Shown here: in pieces, positions 42,845-51,555 of the stretch | Numbering within the stretch: position 1 is the first letter of the stretch | How the letters are laid out: every line of letters begins with the position of its first letter | Assembly: GCF_003814875.1 (NCBI RefSeq) | Contig: NZ_RKQF01000001.1 | Span: forward strand, 5,332,001-5,396,000 | DNA length: 64,000 nt | DNA from: Streptomyces sp. Ag109_O5-1 | Lineage (GTDB): Bacteria; Actinomycetota; Actinomycetes; Streptomycetales; Streptomycetaceae | Direction: 5' to 3' | Notes under the pieces: model-generated | Seen by the model: the letters and a program-made list of their open reading frames with translations, nothing else | Told to the model about the DNA's origin: nothing | The model's database searches: none | Position numbers and translations under genes: made by a program

Positions 42845-43684
42845 TCAGACGTCGCTGCGCGCGAGCCGGTACGCCGCGCCGCCCAGGGCCAGCGCCGTCC
42901 AGCCGAGGAAGACCAGCATTCCGGCGCCGGGCGACAGGGTGGTGCTGTCGTGGGTGAGGGCGAACATCGACTCGCCCGCGTTGCTCGGCAGGTAGGGGCT
43001 GATGTTGTCCTGCCAGGAGCTGGGCAGCAGGGAGATCAGTCCGGGGACCAGCATCAGAGAGGCGACCAGCACCGAGATGCCGCCGGCCACCGACCGGAGC
43101 AGGGCGCCCAGTGCGGTGCCGATGACGCCGACCAGGCCGAGGTAGAGTCCGGCGCCCAGCAGGCTGCGCACGACACCGGCGTGCGTCAGGCCCATGGCCG
43201 CGGCCGTACCCGAGACGATCCGGCTTCCGAACAGGAAGGCCACGAACGCCCCCAGTGTCCCGACCGCCAGGGCGACCAGACCGAACACCGCCGCCTTGGA
43301 CCACAGCACGGGCAGCCGGCGGGGCACCGCCGCGAGCGTGGAGCGGATCATGCCGGTCGAGTACTCCCCCGCTGTGACCAGCACGCCGAGCACACCCAGG
43401 GCCAGCTGGGCGAAGTTCGTACCGAAGAGGGACAGGCTCAGGGCCGTCGCGGTGGCGAAGTCCCGGTCCCGGTGCGGGGAGCCGATGCCGGACTTGTAGT
43501 GGCTCGCGGCGATGAGTCCGAACGCCACCAGGAACAGCAGGCCGAGGCCCAGGGTGATCCAGGTCGAGCGAAGGGACCACAGCTTGGCCCACTCGGAGGA
43601 CAGCACACGCCGTCCGGTCACCCGGTAGGCGGGGCGGGCGGGGGCGGTCCGGGTCTCTTCCGTGGTCGCGGTGAGGGTGGTCAT
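42845..43684 (-). CDS. ABC-2 type permease
   Basis: A 279-aa membrane protein with six hydrophobic segments in the ABC-2 arrangement (N-terminal VLSSEWAKLWSLRSTWITLG, final LSPGAGMLVFLGWTALALGG). A long external part (about 40-75) follows TM1. It overlaps the ATPase gene by 4 bp. With the ATPase it forms an export-type ABC transporter, probably for a peptide or lipophilic compound sensed by the adjoining two-component system. Confidence 0.9.
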   Translation of the reverse strand: MTTLTATTEETRTAPARPAYRVTGRRVLSSEWAKLWSLRSTWITLGLGLLFLVAFGLIAASHYKSGIGSPHRDRDFATATALSLSLFGTNFAQLALGVLGVLVTAGEYSTGMIRSTLAAVPRRLPVLWSKAAVFGLVALAVGTLGAFVAFLFGSRIVSGTAAAMGLTHAGVVRSLLGAGLYLGLVGVIGTALGALLRSVAGGISVLVASLMLVPGLISLLPSSWQDNISPYLPSNAGESMFALTHDSTTLSPGAGMLVFLGWTALALGGAAYRLARSDV

Positions 43685-44625
43685 GCGGGGCTCCCGACGG
43701 TCTCAAGGGTCTCGACGGCCGTGGAGCCGTGGTACTCCACGGAGTCCCTGGTCAGGTCCATGAACGCCTCCTCCAGGGACACCGTCCGCGAGGTCAGTTC
43801 GAACAGGGGGATCCCGTGCTCGGCCGCCTTCAGCCCGATCTGGCGGGCGGTCAGCCCGGTCACCTGCAGTTCCTCGGAGCCGACGCGTCCCGTGACGTCG
43901 ACGCCCGGCCCGGCCAGCACGTCCCGGAGCCGTGCCGGGTCCTCGGTCGCGACCTTCACCGTGTCACCGCCGGCCTCGCGGATGAGGTCCCCGACGGTCG
44001 TGTCGGCCAGCAGCCGTCCCCGCCCCACGACGATCAGATGGTCCGCCACCAGGGCCATCTCGCTCATCAGGTGCGAGGACACGAACACCGTGCGGCCCTC
44101 GTCGGCGAGCGCCTTGAGCAGGTTGCGTATCCACAGCACGCCCTCCGGGTCCAGCCCGTTGACCGGCTCGTCCAGCATCACCGTCTGCGGATCGCCGAGG
44201 AGCGCCGCCGCGATGCCCAGCCGCTGGCCCATACCGAGGGAGAAGGCACCGGCCCGCTTCTTGGCCACGCTGTCCAGACCGGCGAGACCGATGACCTCGT
44301 CGACCCGGCGGCGCGGAATGCCGTGGGTCAGCGCGAGGGCCCTGAGGTGGTTGTAGGCCGAACGGCCCGGGTGGATCGACTTCGCCTCCAGGAGGGCGCC
44401 GACCTCCTGGAGCGGTGCCCGGTGCTCGGCGTAGTGGCGGCCGTTGACGGTGACGGAGCCGCTCGTCGGGGCGTCGAGCCCGACGATCATGCGCATGGTC
44501 GTGGACTTTCCCGCGCCGTTGGGCCCCAGGAAGCCGGTCACCGTGCCCGGCTTCACGGCGAAGTCCAGCCCGTCGACGGCCGTCTTCTCGCCATATCTCT
44601 TGGTCAACTGCCGTGCGTCGATCAT
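43681..44625 (-). CDS. ABC transporter ATP-binding protein (DrrA-like)
   Basis: A 314-aa ATPase: Walker A GPNGAGKST (residues about 32-40), signature SLGMGQRLGIA (the usual SGG is S-L-G-M), Walker B TVMLDEPVNGLDP and switch His in SSHLMSEM. The C-terminal ~90 residues form the DrrA-type domain. ATG 44625 is the first gene of the ABC-two-component operon; the palindrome at 44740 lies about 115 bp upstream. Confidence 0.93.
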   Translation of the reverse strand: MIDARQLTKRYGEKTAVDGLDFAVKPGTVTGFLGPNGAGKSTTMRMIVGLDAPTSGSVTVNGRHYAEHRAPLQEVGALLEAKSIHPGRSAYNHLRALALTHGIPRRRVDEVIGLAGLDSVAKKRAGAFSLGMGQRLGIAAALLGDPQTVMLDEPVNGLDPEGVLWIRNLLKALADEGRTVFVSSHLMSEMALVADHLIVVGRGRLLADTTVGDLIREAGGDTVKVATEDPARLRDVLAGPGVDVTGRVGSEELQVTGLTARQIGLKAAEHGIPLFELTSRTVSLEEAFMDLTRDSVEYHGSTAVETLETVGSPA

Positions 44626-44739
44626 GGGCGCTGTTCCCGTCTGCCGTTGGCACCGTCGGTTCCGGCGCCTCACAGCCACGCTAAGAGCCAAATCACCCGG
44701 ATCCCTCGTACCGGAAGGCCGACCTGCGCCCGGCACGTC

Positions 44740-44751
44740 GTACCGCGGTAC
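44740..44751. promoter_or_regulatory. 12-bp perfect palindrome upstream of the ABC/two-component operon
   Basis: GTACCGCGGTAC, extended by GTC on the left and ACGAC (with one extra T) on the right to a 21-base near-palindrome. It lies in the 321-bp gap 44626-44946, at promoter distance from the ABC ATPase gene. A response-regulator or repressor site is possible. Confidence 0.45.
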
Positions 44752-44868
44752 TACGACCGCACGGCTACCCGCGGCGCCATGAAAACGCGCAGGCCCACGG
44801 CGGTCGCGGCAGGCGTCCGGCGGCTGATGACGGTGCGGCAGGTCCCTCACCCACCCCCACCAGCAGAT

Positions 44869-44908
44869 CTACTACATCTTGTACGAGCCTACCTACTACA
44901 TGTTGTAG
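44869..44908. promoter_or_regulatory. Two BlaI-like operator copies before the glycosyltransferase gene
   Basis: CTACTACATCTTGTAC (44869-44884) and CTACTACATGTTGTAG (44893-44908) are 24 bp apart; the second is a near-perfect dyad. TACTACA/TGTAGTA dyads are the kind of site bound by BlaI/MecI-type repressors of actinobacteria. No blaI gene is in the window. The sites are 40 to 80 bp upstream of ATG 44947. Confidence 0.55.
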
Positions 44909-44946
44909 AGTGCGGCCGCCCACTCCACCTGCGGAGGAACGAGCCC

Positions 44947-46338
44947 ATGCCCTACCTCGGAAGTTCGGTGCGTCTGCGCGCCCTGGCGACCGCCGCCCTG
45001 CGCCCCGAGCCGGTGCCGCCGACGGCGCGGGCCGAGCGGGTGGCGATCGTCTCGGCGAGTATCGGTGCCGGTCACGACGGCGCCGCCGCCGAACTGGACC
45101 GCCGGCTCGCGGCCCGGGGCCTCACCGTCGACCGGTTCGATCTGCTGGACCTGCTGCCGGCCCGCATCGGACGGCTCGTCCGGGACGGCTACCACCGCAT
45201 GCTCGTCCAGGCTCCCTGGGCCTACCAGCGGATCTACCGCAGCACCGAACGCGCGGGGGGCGGCGGGCCGTTGGCGAGGGCGCTGCTGCGCACCGCGGAG
45301 CAGCGCATGCTCGGCGCGCTGCGCCCCGGCACCGGTGCGGTCGTCTCCACCTACCCGGGTGCCAGCCGTGTGCTGGGCGGCCTGCGCCGCGACGGACGGC
45401 TCACCGTGCCCGTCCTCACCTACCTCACCGACTTCTCCGTGCACCCGCTGTGGGTGGCCGACGGCGTGGACGTCCACCTAGCCGCCCACGCCGTGCCCGC
45501 CGCCCAGGCCCGGGCCGCCGGGGCGCGGGACGTCCGGGTGTGCGGACCGGTGGTGAATCCGCGCTTCCGTCCCGGTACCGAGCCGGAGCGGGCGGCGGCC
45601 CGGACCCGCTTCGGGCTTCCGGCGAACGCCCCGCTGGCCCTGCTGGTCGCGGGTTCGTGGGGCGTCGGACCGGTCCGGCAGGTCGCCATGGAACTGCGCG
45701 ACTGCGGCGCCGCCGTCCCGGTCGTCGTCTGCGGCCGCAACACGGCGCTGGCCGAACGGCTGCGCGCCGACGGCATCGAGCACGCCTTCGGCTGGGTCGA
45801 CGACATGCCCGCCCTGCTGCACGCCGCCGACGTCCTGGTCCAGAACGCGGGCGGGCTCAGCTCCCTGGAGGCGTTCGCCGCGGGGCTGCCCGTCGCGAGC
45901 TACCGGTGCATACCGGGCCACGGGCTGACCAACGCCGCCGCCCTGGAGGAGGCCGGCGCCGCGGTCTGGATCCGCGAACCGGCCCGGCTGAAGGCCGTGC
46001 TCCACGACCTGATCGACGGCCCGCCCGGACTGCGCCAACGCACGGCCGGGCTCGGCCTGTTCGCCGCCGAGCCCGACGGCGGGCCCGCCGCGGAGATCGC
46101 GCGCGTCCACGCCGCGGGCCCGCCACCGCCGCCTCCCCGCACCCCCGTCCGACGCCGCACCACGGGCCGGCTCGTCGCCACCACCGCCGCGGCGGGCGCC
46201 GTCTGGGCGAGCGCGGTCGGTACGGGGATCGGGACGGCGTACGACGGCCCGGACGTGCTGCACGCCATCGGACACGGCCTCGACCTGGAAGACCCCACCC
46301 CGGACCGGGCCCCCGGCACGGAAGGCCACCACTCGTGA
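44947..46338 (+). CDS. MGDG synthase/GT28-like glycosyltransferase with C-terminal extension
   Basis: A 463-aa protein. The N-terminal part has the MGDG-synthase signature ASIGAGHDGAAAELDRRL and the C-terminal GT28-type donor site has QNAGGLSSLEAFAAGLPV. Probable role: transfer of a sugar to a lipid acceptor at the membrane face. The last ~75 residues (from about 390) add a Pro-rich hinge, one hydrophobic helix (VATTAAAGAVWASAVGTGIG) and a short tail, so it may be membrane-anchored. ATG 44947 has GGAGGA upstream. It is coupled by a 4-bp overlap to a polysaccharide deacetylase. Confidence 0.85.
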   Translation: MPYLGSSVRLRALATAALRPEPVPPTARAERVAIVSASIGAGHDGAAAELDRRLAARGLTVDRFDLLDLLPARIGRLVRDGYHRMLVQAPWAYQRIYRSTERAGGGGPLARALLRTAEQRMLGALRPGTGAVVSTYPGASRVLGGLRRDGRLTVPVLTYLTDFSVHPLWVADGVDVHLAAHAVPAAQARAAGARDVRVCGPVVNPRFRPGTEPERAAARTRFGLPANAPLALLVAGSWGVGPVRQVAMELRDCGAAVPVVVCGRNTALAERLRADGIEHAFGWVDDMPALLHAADVLVQNAGGLSSLEAFAAGLPVASYRCIPGHGLTNAAALEEAGAAVWIREPARLKAVLHDLIDGPPGLRQRTAGLGLFAAEPDGGPAAEIARVHAAGPPPPPPRTPVRRRTTGRLVATTAAAGAVWASAVGTGIGTAYDGPDVLHAIGHGLDLEDPTPDRAPGTEGHHS

Positions 46339-47069
46339 ACACCGCCCGGCTGATCCGTACCGCTGCCGCCGTCACCCTGCCCGTCCTCGCGGCCGCCCAC
46401 GCCGCACCGGTGATCTCCACCCTGGGGCCATTGCGCAACCGGACCATGCCCCGCCTCTCGGGCCGCGGCCGCCCGGATCACATCGCCCTCACCTTCGACG
46501 ACGGACCCGACCCCCTCTCCACCCCGTTCTTCCTGCGCCTCCTCGCCGAGCGCCGGGTGCACGCGACCTTCTTCCTGCTCGGGCGGGAGGCAGGGCGCTC
46601 GCCCGGCCTGGTCCGCGAGATCGCCGCGGCGGGCCACGAGATCGCCATCCACGGCTGGCTGCACCGCCCGCTGCTGCTGCGCGGCCCGCGCGCCACCTAC
46701 GACGACCTGGCCCGCGCCCGCGACACCGTCGCCGACATCACGGGCCGGCGGCCCACCCTGTTCCGGCCCCCGTACGGGGTGATGTCGACCGCGGCCCACC
46801 TCACCGCCCGCCGCCTCACCCTCACTCCGGTGCTGTGGACCAGCTGGGGCGAGGACTGGACCGCCCGCGCCACACCGGAGTCGGTGCACCGCACGGTCAC
46901 ATCGGACCTGGACGGCGGTGGCACGGTCCTGCTCCACGACTCCGACTGCACATCCGCCCCGGCCGCCTGGCGCTCGACCCTCGGCGCCCTCCCCCGCATC
47001 CTGGACACCTGCGAGCAGCGGGGCTACGAAGTCGGCCCCCTGCGAGACCACGGCCGGCCCCGGCCCTGA
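46335..47069 (+). CDS. Polysaccharide deacetylase (NodB homology)
   Basis: A 244-aa exported or membrane-anchored deacetylase. A hydrophobic N-terminus (about residues 8-30) precedes the five NodB motifs: LTFDDGPD (catalytic and metal Asp), IHGWLHR (metal His pair, where the usual form is HTxxH), RPPYG, a WTSWGEDW-like motif and LLHDSD. GTG 46335 overlaps the glycosyltransferase stop (GTGA). Together the pair could make and then de-N-acetylate a surface glycan or glycolipid. Confidence 0.9.
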   Translation: MNTARLIRTAAAVTLPVLAAAHAAPVISTLGPLRNRTMPRLSGRGRPDHIALTFDDGPDPLSTPFFLRLLAERRVHATFFLLGREAGRSPGLVREIAAAGHEIAIHGWLHRPLLLRGPRATYDDLARARDTVADITGRRPTLFRPPYGVMSTAAHLTARRLTLTPVLWTSWGEDWTARATPESVHRTVTSDLDGGGTVLLHDSDCTSAPAAWRSTLGALPRILDTCEQRGYEVGPLRDHGRPRP

Positions 47070-47122
47070 GACGCCGAGCCGCACGGACCCCGGCGGTCAC
47101 TCGGCGCACGGCCGCAGTGCGG

Positions 47123-47545
47123 TCAGCCGGTCATCGCCCGGCGGACCAGTGCCGTGTCCACGAACTGTTCGAAGCGGACGATCAGGCCGCCGCGTACGAC
47201 GAAGTGGTGGGCGACGCGGACGTCGATCGGCTTCCCGGTGGCCTTGTTGACGGCCGTGTAGCGGGCCAGGACGACGACGTTCTCGCCGTCGACGACATAG
47301 GTGTCGTCGTGCGCGGTCCAGCCGTCCCAGTCCCGGCCGAGCCTCTCCATCACCTGGGAGGTGACACCCTCGGGCGTGCGGTAGGTGCCGGCCAGCGGGA
47401 AACCGGCCATCTCCGTCCACTCCACGTCGGGGGCGAGGGTGGCCCGCAGGGCGTCCAGGTCACCGGCCGCCGAGGCCAGGTACTGACGTCGTACGACGTC
47501 GGCGGGGGCGGTGGAGTCGGCGAACTCGGCCTGCTTCAGCCCCAC
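47123..47545 (-). CDS. SnoaL-like/NTF2-fold protein
   Basis: A 140-aa protein with an NTF2-like fold: VVRRQYLASAAGDLDALRATLAPDVEWTE at the start, then VTSQVMERL, WTAHDDTYVVDG and HHFVVRGGLIVRFEQFVD in family order. GTG 47545 lies 9 bases inside the metallo-hydrolase gene. SnoaL-like proteins are isomerases/cyclases or simple ligand binders; this one cannot be assigned further. Confidence 0.85.
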   Translation of the reverse strand: MGLKQAEFADSTAPADVVRRQYLASAAGDLDALRATLAPDVEWTEMAGFPLAGTYRTPEGVTSQVMERLGRDWDGWTAHDDTYVVDGENVVVLARYTAVNKATGKPIDVRVAHHFVVRGGLIVRFEQFVDTALVRRAMTG

Positions 47546-48348
47546 TTCATCTCCCCCTTGGCGACCTTCGCACCGATCTGGGCGGCGATCTGCATGCCGT
47601 TGCCGGGGTAGCGGGCCACCAGCGCCTCGGTGAGCGCGGCACCGTCCGCGGCCTTGCCCAGCTCCTCCTCGAACGCGACCAGGTACTCGCGGGTGGCGGT
47701 CACGGCGGAGACGTCGGCCGGGGCGCCGGGCAGCCGGTGTCCGGGGACGACCAGGTCCGGCTCCAGGGCCGCCATCTCGTCCAGCAGCCCCAGCCAGGCG
47801 GAACGGTCCTCGGGGGTGGGGGTGTCGGCGACCCACACGTGCTCCTGCTGGAAGAGCAGGACGCCACCGAGGATCGCGCGCCGCTCGGCCTGCCACAGGT
47901 AGTGACGGTCGGGCAGCCCGGCCGGGCCGCCCCTGAGCTCGAAGCGGTGCTCTTCCAGGGCGAGTTCACCGGTGAGCGGCTGGAGGTCGACCAGACGTGT
48001 GGGGAGGTTCGGGCCGAGGGCCGCCCATGCCTTGAGCTTGCCCTCGTAGGAGTGCCGGATGTGCTCGACGGTGATCGGGGTGGCGACGAACCGGGCGTCG
48101 GGGAAGGCGTCGGCGAGGACTTCGGCGCCGAAGTAGAAGTCGGGGTCGCCGTGGCTGACGAAGACGGTGGTCAGCTTCTTGCCCGAGTCGAGGACCGCGG
48201 CGGCGAGGCGGTGGCCGTCGGCGCGGGTGAAACCGGCGTCGACGAGCAGGGCCTCGTGCTCGCCCGTGACCAGGGTGGCCGTCTTGTTCCTGACCCCCGC
48301 GGGGAAGTCCAGGTCGAGGACGGTGAAGGAGAGGGCGGGGCTGCTCAT
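47536..48348 (-). CDS. Metallo-beta-lactamase-fold hydrolase
   Basis: A 270-aa MBL-fold protein. The metal motif is SHGDPDFYFGAE (usual HxHxDH, here H-G-D-P-D-F), the Asp in WVADTPTPEDR and the His in VVPGHRLPG. The altered motif is typical of a subgroup of small MBL proteins. It is co-translated with the SnoaL-like protein, and a MarR regulator is encoded just upstream, with an operator-like dyad 50 bases before ATG 48348. Confidence 0.85.
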   Translation of the reverse strand: MSSPALSFTVLDLDFPAGVRNKTATLVTGEHEALLVDAGFTRADGHRLAAAVLDSGKKLTTVFVSHGDPDFYFGAEVLADAFPDARFVATPITVEHIRHSYEGKLKAWAALGPNLPTRLVDLQPLTGELALEEHRFELRGGPAGLPDRHYLWQAERRAILGGVLLFQQEHVWVADTPTPEDRSAWLGLLDEMAALEPDLVVPGHRLPGAPADVSAVTATREYLVAFEEELGKAADGAALTEALVARYPGNGMQIAAQIGAKVAKGEMKWG

Positions 48349-48394
48349 GGAGTGCTCCTGAAGAGAAGGGCGAGCGATTCACCTGACAGAACAG

Positions 48395-48412
48395 TAACTG
48401 ACGAGTCAGATA
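48395..48412. promoter_or_regulatory. Dyad operator, probably for the MarR protein
   Basis: TAACTGACGAGTCAGATA is an 18-base dyad (TA-x-CTGAC-GA-GTCAG-x-TA), the length and form of a MarR site, between marR and the metallo-hydrolase start. Confidence 0.6.
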
Positions 48413-48453
48413 TTTCCTCGCGCGTGTGGCCCGCACCACATTCCCCTCCGGGC

Positions 48454-48984
48454 TCAGGGCAGCCGGGGCAGCACATCCCTTGCCGCATGGCTCAGGATCC
48501 GCAGATCCTCGGCGAACCGGTCACGGTCCTCCGGCGGCAGCGGCGCCAGGAAGAGGCGGCGGATGTTCTCCACATGCACACGGGTGGCGGCGACGGCGGT
48601 CTCCGCACCCTTGGGCGTCAGCCGTACGAGCCGTCCGCGCCGGTCGCCGGGGTCCTCGGTCCGCTCGACCAGCCCAGCCACCTCCATCCGGTCCACCAGG
48701 CGCGTCACACCCCCCGTGGTCAGCACCTGCTCCTGCGCGACGGCCCGCATCGACAGCCCCGGCTCACCGGCACGCCCCAGGATGAGCAGCACCTCGTACA
48801 TGAGGTGGCTGATCCCGCACTCCTGTTCCAGGGACCGCCCGACGAGGTACTCCAGCCGGTTCGCGGCCCCCTGCAGCCGCCCGAAGGCCAGCACCAGCGG
48901 GTTGTTCGCGGCCTCCTGCGGTGTCGAGATCTCCGCCTGCTCGTCCACGGCCCCGGGACCCCTCTCGTCGTACCCGCACCCCAT
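48454..48984 (-). CDS. MarR family regulator
   Basis: A 176-aa winged-helix regulator: N-terminal dimer helices (LVLAFGRLQGAANRLEYLVGR), HTH SMRAVAQEQVLTTGGVTRLVDRM and wing TEDPGDRRGRLVRLT. The first ~22 residues are variable, so a start further in is possible. It probably represses itself and the two genes downstream through the dyad at 48395-48412. Confidence 0.92.
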   Translation of the reverse strand: MGCGYDERGPGAVDEQAEISTPQEAANNPLVLAFGRLQGAANRLEYLVGRSLEQECGISHLMYEVLLILGRAGEPGLSMRAVAQEQVLTTGGVTRLVDRMEVAGLVERTEDPGDRRGRLVRLTPKGAETAVAATRVHVENIRRLFLAPLPPEDRDRFAEDLRILSHAARDVLPRLP

Positions 48985-49092
48985 GCCGTCCGATCATCCC
49001 CGAGCGGGACCCGACCGGCTAACGTATGGAGTCACAGTCGTTGCAAAACAGGGCAATTCACCCTGTCCGCTCCTCCCGTGAGGCGGCCCGTC

Positions 49093-49512
49093 ATGAGCCT
49101 GAGCATCCGCAACCAGATCCCCGGCACCGTCACCGCCGTCACCCCGGGCGAGGTGATGGCGACCGTGAAGGTGCGCCTGGACGGCGGGCAGGACCTCACG
49201 GCCGCGATCACCCTGGAGGCGGTCGAGGACCTGGGGCTCACCGCGGGCTCGGCCGTACGCGCGATGGTGAAGTCCACGGAGGTCGCGCTCGCCACCGGCC
49301 GGGTGGCGGGCGTCTCCATCCGCAACCAGCTGCCCGGCACGGTCAGCGAGGTGGCCACCGGCGGAGCGATGGCCACGGTCAAGATCGCGGTCGATGGCGG
49401 CGAACTGACGGCGGCGATCACCAAGGACGCGGCCACCGACCTCGGCCTGACCGCGGGTTCACCGGTCGTGGCACTGATCAAGTCGACGGAGGTCTCGCTG
49501 GCGACGGCCTGA
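49093..49512 (+). CDS. Double Mop (molybdate/tungstate-binding) protein
   Basis: A 139-aa protein made of two tandem Mop/TOBE domains (residues about 3-69 and 73-139), each starting SIRNQ(I/L)PGTV and ending KSTEV(A/S)LAT. Such di-Mop proteins store molybdate or tungstate in the cytosol. No mod transporter or other molybdenum gene lies next to it. An ATG at 49093 is used. Confidence 0.92.
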   Translation: MSLSIRNQIPGTVTAVTPGEVMATVKVRLDGGQDLTAAITLEAVEDLGLTAGSAVRAMVKSTEVALATGRVAGVSIRNQLPGTVSEVATGGAMATVKIAVDGGELTAAITKDAATDLGLTAGSPVVALIKSTEVSLATA

Positions 49513-49529
49513 CCGGGAGCCGACGCCCC

Positions 49530-50534
49530 CTACTCGCCGTGCTGCCGGCGGATCCGCGCCGCCACCTCGTTCTCCTCCGTCTCCCACCAGGGGCGGACAC
49601 GGTCGGCGGAGGCGGTGGTGGAGGCCGGGGCGGAGGCAGTGGGGGCGGAAACAGCAGGAGCAGGAACCGTGGCGGCCTGCTGGTCCAGGTGGCGGTCCAG
49701 GGCCGCCGTCTGGATCCGTTCCGCCCGCGCCCACTGGTACAGGATCGTCAGCAGGAACGGCAGGGCGATCAGCTCGGCGATGCTCAGCATCGCGCCGCCG
49801 CCGATCTGCTGGTCCTGCCGGACGTCGGGGGACCAGGACGGGTGGTGGTGCAGATACCAGGCGCCGGCGATCAGCGTGCCGTGCGTCATCACGACCACAC
49901 CCGGGACCGCGTCGATCACGCCGTCCAGGAAAACCAGGCCCGCCCGGACCGGGTGGGTGCACCAGGCCGGCAGGGTCTCCTCACGCGTCAGCACCGGTAC
50001 GACGAACAGCGAGCCCGCCGCCAGCAGGTGCAGGTACATCAGCTCGTGCAGCCAGCCCACCCGCAGCGCGGTGGCGAAGTACGGGGTGAAGTAGATCGTC
50101 AGCTCGGTGGCCAGCACCAGCGCCGTGCTCACCAGGGGGAAGGTCAGCAGGCGGATCAGGCGGCCGGTCATCGTCCGGCGGAGCCGCGCCGCCGCGGGCT
50201 CCGGCAGCGCCTCCACCGCGAGCCGGAGCGGGTCGCCCAGGGCGAGACCGAGGGGGGCCACCAGGTCGAGCAGGATGTTCTGTACGGCCGCGGGCCAGAA
50301 GAGGACATGGTCGTAGACGGCGAGGGCTGACATCGTCGCCACGACCAGCGTGCCCAGGCCGAGCAGCATGAAGGCGGCGGTGCGCAGCGGTGACCAGGGC
50401 TCGCCCCTGCGGCGCAGGCGCAGCACCCCCCAGCCGTACAGCCCGCCCAGGGCCACGACCAGCAGCAGCGCCGGCACGTCCGGCTGCCACGACGTCAGCA
50501 GCCGACCCGTGGTCAGCTCGGCCATCCGGCTCAC
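49530..50534 (-). CDS. CtaG-like cytochrome c oxidase assembly membrane protein
   Basis: A 334-aa protein with about seven membrane helices and the caa3-type CtaG signatures YDHVLFWPAAVQNILLDLVAPLGLALG, LTIYFTPYFATAL, LHELMYLHLLAAGSLF and THGTLIAGAWYL with conserved His residues thought to bind copper. GTG 50534 has AAGGAGG 8 bases upstream. The cytosolic tail (about 275-334) is Ala/Pro/Ser-rich. The stop faces the Mop gene. Confidence 0.88.
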   Translation of the reverse strand: MSRMAELTTGRLLTSWQPDVPALLLVVALGGLYGWGVLRLRRRGEPWSPLRTAAFMLLGLGTLVVATMSALAVYDHVLFWPAAVQNILLDLVAPLGLALGDPLRLAVEALPEPAAARLRRTMTGRLIRLLTFPLVSTALVLATELTIYFTPYFATALRVGWLHELMYLHLLAAGSLFVVPVLTREETLPAWCTHPVRAGLVFLDGVIDAVPGVVVMTHGTLIAGAWYLHHHPSWSPDVRQDQQIGGGAMLSIAELIALPFLLTILYQWARAERIQTAALDRHLDQQAATVPAPAVSAPTASAPASTTASADRVRPWWETEENEVAARIRRQHGE

Positions 50535-50743
50535 GGCTCGCCCTCCTTCGGTCCGGGACGAATCGGTCAGGTCACGTCCACTGCGCGACGCTATACCTGC
50601 CCCGCCCCGGCCTCGCACCGGGGTCGCGTGGACAACCGCCGGGATCGTCGGCACGTCCACCGGATGGGGGAACACCCTGATCACCGCGGAGGCCACCGGA
50701 GCTGCTGCGTCACAGTTCTGTGCCGAGCCAAGGTGATCTTTGT

Positions 50744-50772
50744 TCACTTTCGTCGACCCGTACTTAAAGTGA
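50744..50772. promoter_or_regulatory. TCACTTT/AAAGTGA inverted repeat at a promoter
   Basis: Perfect 7-bp arms with a 15-base spacer, in an AT-rich patch 38 bp before ATG 50810. GTGATC also occurs twice around it. The rest of the gap 50535-50809 is the CtaG leader side. Confidence 0.45.
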
Positions 50773-50809
50773 TCAACTCACAGAGGTCGTCTTCATCACG
50801 GGGGAACGA

Positions 50810-51490
50810 ATGAGGGAACGATCCGGCATGCCCTGGCGCATACCGGCGCGGCCCGGCGCCGCACTGCTCGCCGCCGTCGGGATCGTCGCCGGGGTACTGG
50901 TCGGCGCACCCGGACTGGAGTCGGTGCCGGGGTGCGGGGCGTCGGGGGACGCCTATCCGTCACAGACCGCAGAGGACTGGGTGTCGTACGCCGATCACGT
51001 CGTCGTCGCCAGTCCGACGGGGGAGCGGGAGACCAACCGGCGCACCTACAAGAAGGGTTCGGTCGCGTACGCGATGGACCGGCTGGTGAGCTTCCGTACC
51101 GACAGCCGGCTGTGGTCGCGTACCGCACCCCGGCACGCCCTCGACGTCAACTTCGACATGGTCGCCCCCGGCTGGCAGGTCTACCGGTCCAGCGGCACCC
51201 GTGTCGCACAGATGGCCACCGACGCGCCACGCCTTGAGGTCGGCCACACCTATCTGCTCGCCCTGCGGTGGCAGGAGAGCGGGTGGGTGGTCCTCGGCGA
51301 GGGCGGGGCCGTGCCGTTCGACGACCACACCGGCGACCAGGGCGAGTGGTGCGGGCGCGTGCTGAGCAAGGAGGACGTCGCCGAGGGCGAGCGCTTCTCC
51401 CGGCACGACGACCACAGTCTGGAAAAGGCGGTACTGGGCCAGGACGAGCAGGCCGTCAAGCGCACCCTGGAACGCGCGAGCGGCAAGTAA
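50810..51490 (+). CDS. Secreted or membrane-anchored hypothetical protein
   Basis: A 226-aa protein with an N-terminal hydrophobic segment (about residues 17-34) and an external domain. It has Cys in PGCGASG and GEWCGRV and strands such as WVSYADHVVVASPTGE and HTYLLALRWQESGWVVLGEGGAVPFDD. No family recognised. GGGGG before ATG 50810 supports the start. It lies 185 bp upstream of the Pst-like operon, on the same strand, but with a separate promoter region between. Confidence 0.7.
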   Translation: MRERSGMPWRIPARPGAALLAAVGIVAGVLVGAPGLESVPGCGASGDAYPSQTAEDWVSYADHVVVASPTGERETNRRTYKKGSVAYAMDRLVSFRTDSRLWSRTAPRHALDVNFDMVAPGWQVYRSSGTRVAQMATDAPRLEVGHTYLLALRWQESGWVVLGEGGAVPFDDHTGDQGEWCGRVLSKEDVAEGERFSRHDDHSLEKAVLGQDEQAVKRTLERASGK

Positions 51491-51555
51491 GTTCGCCCCT
51501 TCGGACCCTCCAGTACACAGGCGCCCACATCTCCCCCACTGAAATGGCATGAGCA

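Noticed and set aside
43729..44946. Long leader in frame with the glycosyltransferase
   Set aside because: Antisense to the ABC ATPase gene; a strong ribosome site and the family start are at 44947.
47737..49092. Long leader in frame with the double-Mop gene
   Set aside because: Antisense to the MBL and MarR genes; Mop homology starts exactly at ATG 49093.
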